Shown here piece by piece: positions 60,092 through 64,000 of a DNA stretch of 64,000 nt; the first letter of the stretch is position 1; every line of letters begins with the position of its first letter. This DNA comes from Nocardia seriolae NBRC 15557. GTDB taxonomy: Bacteria; Actinomycetota; Actinomycetes; Mycobacteriales; Mycobacteriaceae. The stretch is from positions 1-64,000 of the forward strand of contig NZ_BJWY01000011.1 of assembly GCF_007990715.1 (NCBI RefSeq), written 5' to 3'. The position numbers were made by a program, and so were the translations under genes. Below the pieces are notes generated by a model. The model saw nothing but the letters and a program-made list of their open reading frames with translations, ran no database searches and had not been told where the DNA came from.

Positions 60092-61189
60092 GTGGGTCGT
60101 CGACATCGTGGAATGCGGCATCATCACATGAGTGGCAGCGTGGCTCGGCGGGCGATCGTCGTGGGCGCCATTCCGTTGGTCATGGCGGTGGCCTGCTCGA
60201 ACTCGAGTGACCAGCCCGCCAAGGTGGCGGGCGGGTCGAACCAGTCGGCCACGCCGCAGCCGAGCGGCACCGGGATACCGGGCAATACCGCTGCGCCGCA
60301 GGGCAATCCGCAGCCCGGCGCGGCCGACTCGGCCGCCCCGGGAACCGGCGCCGCACAGCCCGGCCTCCGCCCGAGCTCCGCTCAGCCGGGTGTGGCACTG
60401 CCCGCCGGTGACCAGGACCGTCCGACTCCGCGCCCGAGCCTGGCGCAGCCCGGCGTCACCGTGCCGAATCAGCCACTGCCGCAACCCCAACCACAGCCGC
60501 AGGCCGACTACCCGATCCCGGCGAACTTCCGCCCGATCCCGAATCACGAGGCGGCCCCGGCGCTGGACTTCCAGACCCTGCACGCCCCCACCGTGGTGGA
60601 CCCGGTCCTCCCGATCGCCCCGCCGCCGCGCACCGTCCGCATCGGCGACTTCACCACGCCCGCGCCGGATCAGTTGCCGGACAACGTCCTCGACGGCGTC
60701 AATGGCGTCGCCGCCGGCGTCGAAGCGGGCCTGGCCACCGGCCTCAACTCCATCGGCGTCAACCCGAGCCGCTCCGACAAGATCGCGGCGGGCACGCTGG
60801 CGGGCGCGGCGATCGGCACCGTCGGCGGCGCGCTGGCGCTCGGAGTTCCGGCGGCCGTGGTGGGCGGGGTTCCCGGTGCCGCCGCCGGAGCGCTCATCGG
60901 TCTCGGTGTCGGCGCGGCCGTCGGTACCGTCGTCGCGGGCGGCCTCACCGCCGCAGCGGTGGCAGGCGCAGCGGCCACCGGAGGCGTGGGCGGCGCCCTC
61001 ATCGCCATCCAGGCGGCCGCTGCCGCACCGGAGGTCGCGGGCTTCGCGGGCGGCGGTGCGCTGATCGGCGCCGCCGTCGGCGGTGCGGCAGGCGCTGCCG
61101 CACTGGGGATTCCGGCCGCGGTCGTCGGCGGCGTTGCCGGCGGCGTCGGCGGCGGCGCGGTCGGCGGCTTCCTGGGAGGTGCGCTGTGA
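60092..61189 (+). CDS. Ala/Gly-rich exported protein, paralogue 2
   Basis: A 365-residue paralogue of the previous gene. The N-terminal hydrophobic segment (AIVVGAIPLVMAVACSNSSD) ends in a lipobox-like AVAC, so it may be a lipoprotein. A Pro/Gln-rich linker follows, then the shared block (DFQTLHAPTVVDPVLPIAPP, RIGDFTTPAPDQLPDNVLDG, INPSRSDKIAAG-type region reading GVNPSRSDKIAAG) and a Gly/Ala-zipper domain about 140 residues long. Its stop overlaps the start of the secreted protein at 61189 (TGATG). Function unknown; I do not recognise a named family with confidence. The 274-base gap before it contains no clear signal. Confidence 0.75.
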   Translation: MGRRHRGMRHHHMSGSVARRAIVVGAIPLVMAVACSNSSDQPAKVAGGSNQSATPQPSGTGIPGNTAAPQGNPQPGAADSAAPGTGAAQPGLRPSSAQPGVALPAGDQDRPTPRPSLAQPGVTVPNQPLPQPQPQPQADYPIPANFRPIPNHEAAPALDFQTLHAPTVVDPVLPIAPPPRTVRIGDFTTPAPDQLPDNVLDGVNGVAAGVEAGLATGLNSIGVNPSRSDKIAAGTLAGAAIGTVGGALALGVPAAVVGGVPGAAAGALIGLGVGAAVGTVVAGGLTAAAVAGAAATGGVGGALIAIQAAAAAPEVAGFAGGGALIGAAVGGAAGAAALGIPAAVVGGVAGGVGGGAVGGFLGGAL

Positions 61190-61731
61190 TGCACATTTCG
61201 CGCCGGGTCCGCCGGGCCGCCACCGTAGCGGCAATGACCACGGCCCTGTCCTGTGCTGCCGCCGGAGTGGCTTCCGCCGACGTCGTCCCGCCGGTCTCGA
61301 CTCCGCCGATTCCGCCCGTCTCGGAGTACGGCCGCATCCTCGGTGACTCCCTCAACTGCCAGATCAACTACCGCATCTGGGTCGAGAACGACGCGAACGC
61401 CCCACGTCGCGCCAGAGTCAACGTCCAGGCCGTCGGAATCGACACCCTCCCAATCGGTCCCGTCGACTCCTGCGGCCAGTGGCTCACCCTCCGCTGGAAC
61501 GTGGCGGCCCCCGAACGCCTGGGCGCACAAAAGTGGGGCGAACAACAGATCTACCTCCAGGGCACCCACACCGCGACCTCCCCCATCACCGTCGATGCCG
61601 ACCTCACCGACATCCCATCCGCCGGCCCCCTGACCCTCATCGTCATCGCCATGTCCCGCCCCGCCGGCTACATCCCCTTCGCCAACTGGGGCCCCGAAGC
61701 CTCGATCTCCGCGGTCTACGCAATCCCGTAG
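61189..61731 (+). CDS. Secreted protein of unknown function
   Basis: A 180-residue protein with a clear signal peptide (ISRRVRRAATVAAMTTALSC then AAAGVASA before DVVPPVS). The mature part is about 150 residues, with two Cys (LNCQINY and VDSCGQW) that may form a disulfide and a beta-rich pattern. ATG at 61189 overlaps the upstream stop, so it is coupled to the Ala/Gly-rich paralogue 2 and may act with it at the cell surface. No family recognised. A strong hairpin follows at 61771-61803. Confidence 0.75.
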   Translation: MHISRRVRRAATVAAMTTALSCAAAGVASADVVPPVSTPPIPPVSEYGRILGDSLNCQINYRIWVENDANAPRRARVNVQAVGIDTLPIGPVDSCGQWLTLRWNVAAPERLGAQKWGEQQIYLQGTHTATSPITVDADLTDIPSAGPLTLIVIAMSRPAGYIPFANWGPEASISAVYAIP

Positions 61732-61770
61732 CCAGCCGCCGAAACTGGCGACAGCCAACTGCTCTACCGC

Positions 61771-61803
61771 AACGCCCGCACCGGCAAAGTCGGTGCGGGC
61801 GTT
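61771..61803. terminator. Terminator after the secreted protein gene
   Basis: AACGCCCGCACCG-GCAAAGT-CGGTGCGGGCGTT, a perfect 13-bp stem between convergent stops at 61731 and 61874. Confidence 0.8.
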
Positions 61804-61873
61804 GCATATTCGTCCGAGCTGTCCGCGCTGAGGACCACCACCAGTCGGAGTTGTGGGCTTACCGGCGAGGCTT

Positions 61874-62434
61874 TCAGAAGAGGGTGGGTTCGCCGAAGCC
61901 GGGGGTGTGTTCTATTTCGAGTAGGTGTTGTTTGGTGGTCAGGCCGCCGGGGGCGGAGAAGCCGTGGAGGGCGTGGTCGGCGGCTAGGACTCGGTGGCAG
62001 GGGATGATGAGGGGGATTGGGTTGCGGCCCAGGGATTGGCCTACCGCTTGGGCTCCGCCGGGGTGGCCGACGCGGATGGCTACGGCGCCGTAGTTGAGGG
62101 TGTGGCCGGGGGGTATGGCTCGGGTGACTTCGTAGACGGCGCGGTCGAAGTCGTTGAAGATGTTGGGGTCCACGGGGATCCAGCGCAGGTCGTCCAGGTC
62201 GCCGGTGAGGTGGGACTGGATGCGGGCGATGGCGGTGGATATTTCGGGGGTGGGGGTGTCCTCGTGGAGGTCGACCAGGCGGTGGCGGCGGAGGATGTGG
62301 GTGCGGGTGGTGGCCGGGTCGCGGTCGGGGAGGGCGAAGCGTAGGACGCCGGTGGCGCTCCAGGCGATGGCGCAGGTGCCGATCGCGGTGTCGAAGAGCG
62401 CCGCCGACGCTATCGGGCGGGGCGGGGCGGACAT
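61874..62434 (-). CDS. ogt: Methylated-DNA-protein cysteine methyltransferase
   Basis: A 186-residue O6-alkylguanine alkyltransferase that removes alkyl groups from guanine in a suicidal reaction. Active-site LIIPCHRVLAAD with the acceptor Cys, the helix-turn-helix region NYGAVAIRVGHPGGAQAVGQ and the final GFSAPGGLTTKQHLLEIE are standard. ATG at 62434; 13 further upstream codons in the frame are unlikely. The start site is near 62814 genes and convergent with the secreted-protein gene. Confidence 0.93.
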   Translation of the reverse strand: MSAPPRPIASAALFDTAIGTCAIAWSATGVLRFALPDRDPATTRTHILRRHRLVDLHEDTPTPEISTAIARIQSHLTGDLDDLRWIPVDPNIFNDFDRAVYEVTRAIPPGHTLNYGAVAIRVGHPGGAQAVGQSLGRNPIPLIIPCHRVLAADHALHGFSAPGGLTTKQHLLEIEHTPGFGEPTLF

Positions 62435-62510
62435 GAGGCCAGTGTGCACCTTTGCACCGACAAAGACGCACACCGTGGCATCGGCAAGGAGTCCAATTCA
62501 GGCCAGTTGG

Positions 62511-62813
62511 TCAGAACTGGACCGACTCACCGCGGCAGGGGATATGAGCGAGGGCCGCGACGGCCGGGGTGGGGCGGCGGAGGCGGCGGACCGGGCCGGG
62601 CGGGCAGGCGTCGGGGCGCAGGGCGGCGATGGCGGCCAGGTCCGAATATTGGCGGGCTGCTTCATATTCGGCGAGCGACCAGTCCGACATGGGGGCATGC
62701 GGGCGGTAGCGCTCCAGCAGGACGCCCCAGCGTTCACCGGACTTGGGTGCGTACCGGTAGACGATAGCGGCGAAGGCGGCGACGATCAGGAAGGAGACGA
62801 GCAGGGCGACCAT
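62511..62813 (-). CDS. Small membrane-anchored protein
   Basis: A 100-residue protein with one N-terminal transmembrane helix (MVALLVSFLIVAAFAAIVYR), then a charged cytosolic-type domain containing GERWGVLLERYRPH and ARQYSDLAAIAALRPDACPP. No family recognised. ATG at 62813, divergent from the MocR-type gene with a 63-base gap that holds ATACTGG repeats; it may be controlled by that regulator. Stop at 62511. Confidence 0.7.
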   Translation of the reverse strand: MVALLVSFLIVAAFAAIVYRYAPKSGERWGVLLERYRPHAPMSDWSLAEYEAARQYSDLAAIAALRPDACPPGPVRRLRRPTPAVAALAHIPCRGESVQF

Positions 62814-62820
62814 GTGGCCA

Positions 62821-62871
62821 ATACTGGACCTTCCGCGGACTTGAAGAAAATATCCAGTGCCCCGATACTGG
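62821..62871. promoter_or_regulatory. Candidate MocR binding repeats
   Basis: ATACTGG occurs at 62821-62827 and 62865-62871, 44 bases apart (four helical turns), and CCAGT (62854-62858) pairs with the second copy as CCAGT-N8-ACTGG. This is in the divergent gap between the small membrane gene and the MocR-type gene. Confidence 0.5.
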
Positions 62872-62876
62872 CCTGT

Positions 62877-64000
62877 ATGGCGACACGAGTGATCGGCGCG
62901 GCCAGCCTGACGCGCGACCTGGGCCGGTGGCGGAACGAGGAACCGGGAGCCGCCGCCGACAGTGCGAAGCGATCGGCGCGGCCCGCGTATGTGGCACTGG
63001 CGGAGAGCATCCGGCTGCTCATTCACGACGGGCGCGCGCCCTTGGGCGTGGCGCTGCCCAGTGAACGGGATCTGGCGACCAGCCTCGCAGTCAGCCGTAC
63101 CACCGTCACCTCCGCGTACACGCTGCTGCGCGAGCACGGCTATCTGATCAGCCGCCAGGGTTCGCGCAGCACCGTGGCGCTGCCGCCGACCGTGGTGCAC
63201 GACGGCGCGAAGCCCGCCCGCAGCATTCTGGCCATGATGGCGCAGCCCGAACTGCCGACCATCGACATGACCTATGCCGCCATGGCCGCGCCGCCGCAGA
63301 TGACGGAGGCGTATTCCTTCGCCCTGCAAGGACTTCCGACATATCTCGGCACCCACGGCATGGATCCGGTGGGCGTGCTCATGCTGCGCGAGGCGCTGGC
63401 CCGCCGCTACACCGAGCGCGGCCTGCCCACCGATCCGGAGCAGATCCTGATCACCCTCGGCGCCCAGCACGGCCTGCGCCTGCTGCTCAATGTGCTCACC
63501 ACGCCGGCCGAACGGGTGCTGATCGAGCACCCCACCTATCCGAACGCCATCGAGGCCATTCGCGATGTCGGCGCGCGCCCGGTGCCGGTCCCCATGCGCC
63601 CCGACGGCTGGGATCTGGACGGAATCCGCAGCGCCGCAAGGCAAACCGCCGCCAGCGTCGCCTACCTGATCCCCGACTTCAACAACCCCACCGGCCACCT
63701 GCTCGACACCGAGGGCCGGGCCGAGCTGGCCGCCATCGCCCGCGAGACCCGCATGACGGTCATCGTCGACGAATCCATGGTCGACCTGAACCTCTCCGAT
63801 CTCGAATCCCCGCCCCCCGTAGCCGCTTTCGCCCGCAACTCGGAAATCGTCACCATCGGCTCGGCCTCCAAGTCCTTCTGGGGCGGCCTCCGGGTCGGCT
63901 GGGTCCGAGCCAACCAGTCCCTCATCACCAAACTCCTCGGCACCCGCTCCACCGTCGACCTCGGCACCCCGGTCATGGACCAGCTGGCCACCGTCCATCT
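62877..64000 (+). CDS. MocR-type regulator (GntR HTH + aminotransferase), partial
   Basis: A PLP-dependent regulator cut by the window end after 374 codons; the family is about 450-480 residues. The N-terminal GntR winged helix (LPSERDLATSLAVSRTTVTS, then YTLLREHGYLISRQGS) lies at about residues 35-105, and the type I aminotransferase domain follows (LGAQHGLRLLLNVL, HPTYPN, IPDFNNPTGHLLD, IVDESM, SASKSFWGGLRVGW with the PLP Lys in SASKS). MocR proteins usually sense PLP or an amino acid and act on a divergent gene, here the small membrane protein. ATG at 62877. Confidence 0.9.
   Translation, partial: MATRVIGAASLTRDLGRWRNEEPGAAADSAKRSARPAYVALAESIRLLIHDGRAPLGVALPSERDLATSLAVSRTTVTSAYTLLREHGYLISRQGSRSTVALPPTVVHDGAKPARSILAMMAQPELPTIDMTYAAMAAPPQMTEAYSFALQGLPTYLGTHGMDPVGVLMLREALARRYTERGLPTDPEQILITLGAQHGLRLLLNVLTTPAERVLIEHPTYPNAIEAIRDVGARPVPVPMRPDGWDLDGIRSAARQTAASVAYLIPDFNNPTGHLLDTEGRAELAAIARETRMTVIVDESMVDLNLSDLESPPPVAAFARNSEIVTIGSASKSFWGGLRVGWVRANQSLITKLLGTRSTVDLGTPVMDQLATVH

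Overview
The window is high-GC actinobacterial DNA, most like Nocardia or a close mycolate relative. Evidence: an F420-dependent glucose-6-phosphate dehydrogenase, a PknG kinase with rubredoxin and TPR parts, a SAM-IV riboswitch before a rhodanese-metZ pair, many GTG starts, and a gene order recalled from M. tuberculosis (thiC/thiD, thiE/thiO/thiS/thiG, a mutT3-type Nudix gene, glnX-glnH-pknG, ackA-pta, fgd1, metZ). The genus is an inference from gene content; no search was run.

Layout. 1-5.4 kb: a DUF2236 oxygenase-like gene, a long acyl-CoA dehydrogenase and a divergent TetR gene with a shared operator-like motif, then a junction joining the 5' part of a homogentisate dioxygenase gene to the 3' part of a secretory lipase gene. 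5.5-13.7 kb: TPP riboswitch and thiC, then a VOC protein, TetR/epoxide hydrolase pair, NAD(P)-binding protein, alpha/beta hydrolase, a COG0523 GTPase with a Zur-like box, and thiD. 13.8-17.5 kb: GT2-GtrA and GT39 membrane glycosyltransferases with small ORFs. 17.5-26.9 kb: one leftward operon resembling the acyclic-terpene (Atu) / leucine (Liu) type: AtuA-like protein, two acyl-CoA dehydrogenases, biotin-dependent carboxylase alpha and beta, enoyl-CoA hydratase, TetR. 27-30.2 kb: small membrane protein, class III cyclase, ABC exporter. 30.3-33.4 kb: thiG-thiS-thiO and divergent thiE. 33.4-46 kb: molybdopterin oxidoreductase and Nudix genes, glnX-glnH-pknG, ackA-pta, fgd1. 46-55 kb: HAD phosphatase, MarR/DJ-1 pair, rhodanese-metZ under SAM-IV control, fprA with an iron-box-like site, amidohydrolase, CoA-transferase/racemase family gene, YceI. 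55.2-64 kb: XRE regulator, a frameshifted LuxR-family ATPase, two paralogous Ala/Gly-rich exported proteins plus a secreted protein, ogt, a small membrane protein and a MocR-type regulator cut by the window end.

The most unusual signal is a short palindromic repeat seen three times inside coding sequence without breaking the frame: within the biotin carboxylase domain, at the C-terminus of the AtuA-like protein and at the N-terminus of ThiG. It behaves like the protein-embedded palindromic elements known from Rickettsia. Other points: the dioxygenase/lipase chimera, the LuxR frameshift, a branched inverted-repeat structure between pknG and ackA, a 36-bp operator before a DJ-1/MarR pair, and an 87-bp stem-loop beside the metZ leader. 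No tRNA, rRNA, IS element, CRISPR array or attachment site was recognised. No gap between genes exceeds about 300 bases.
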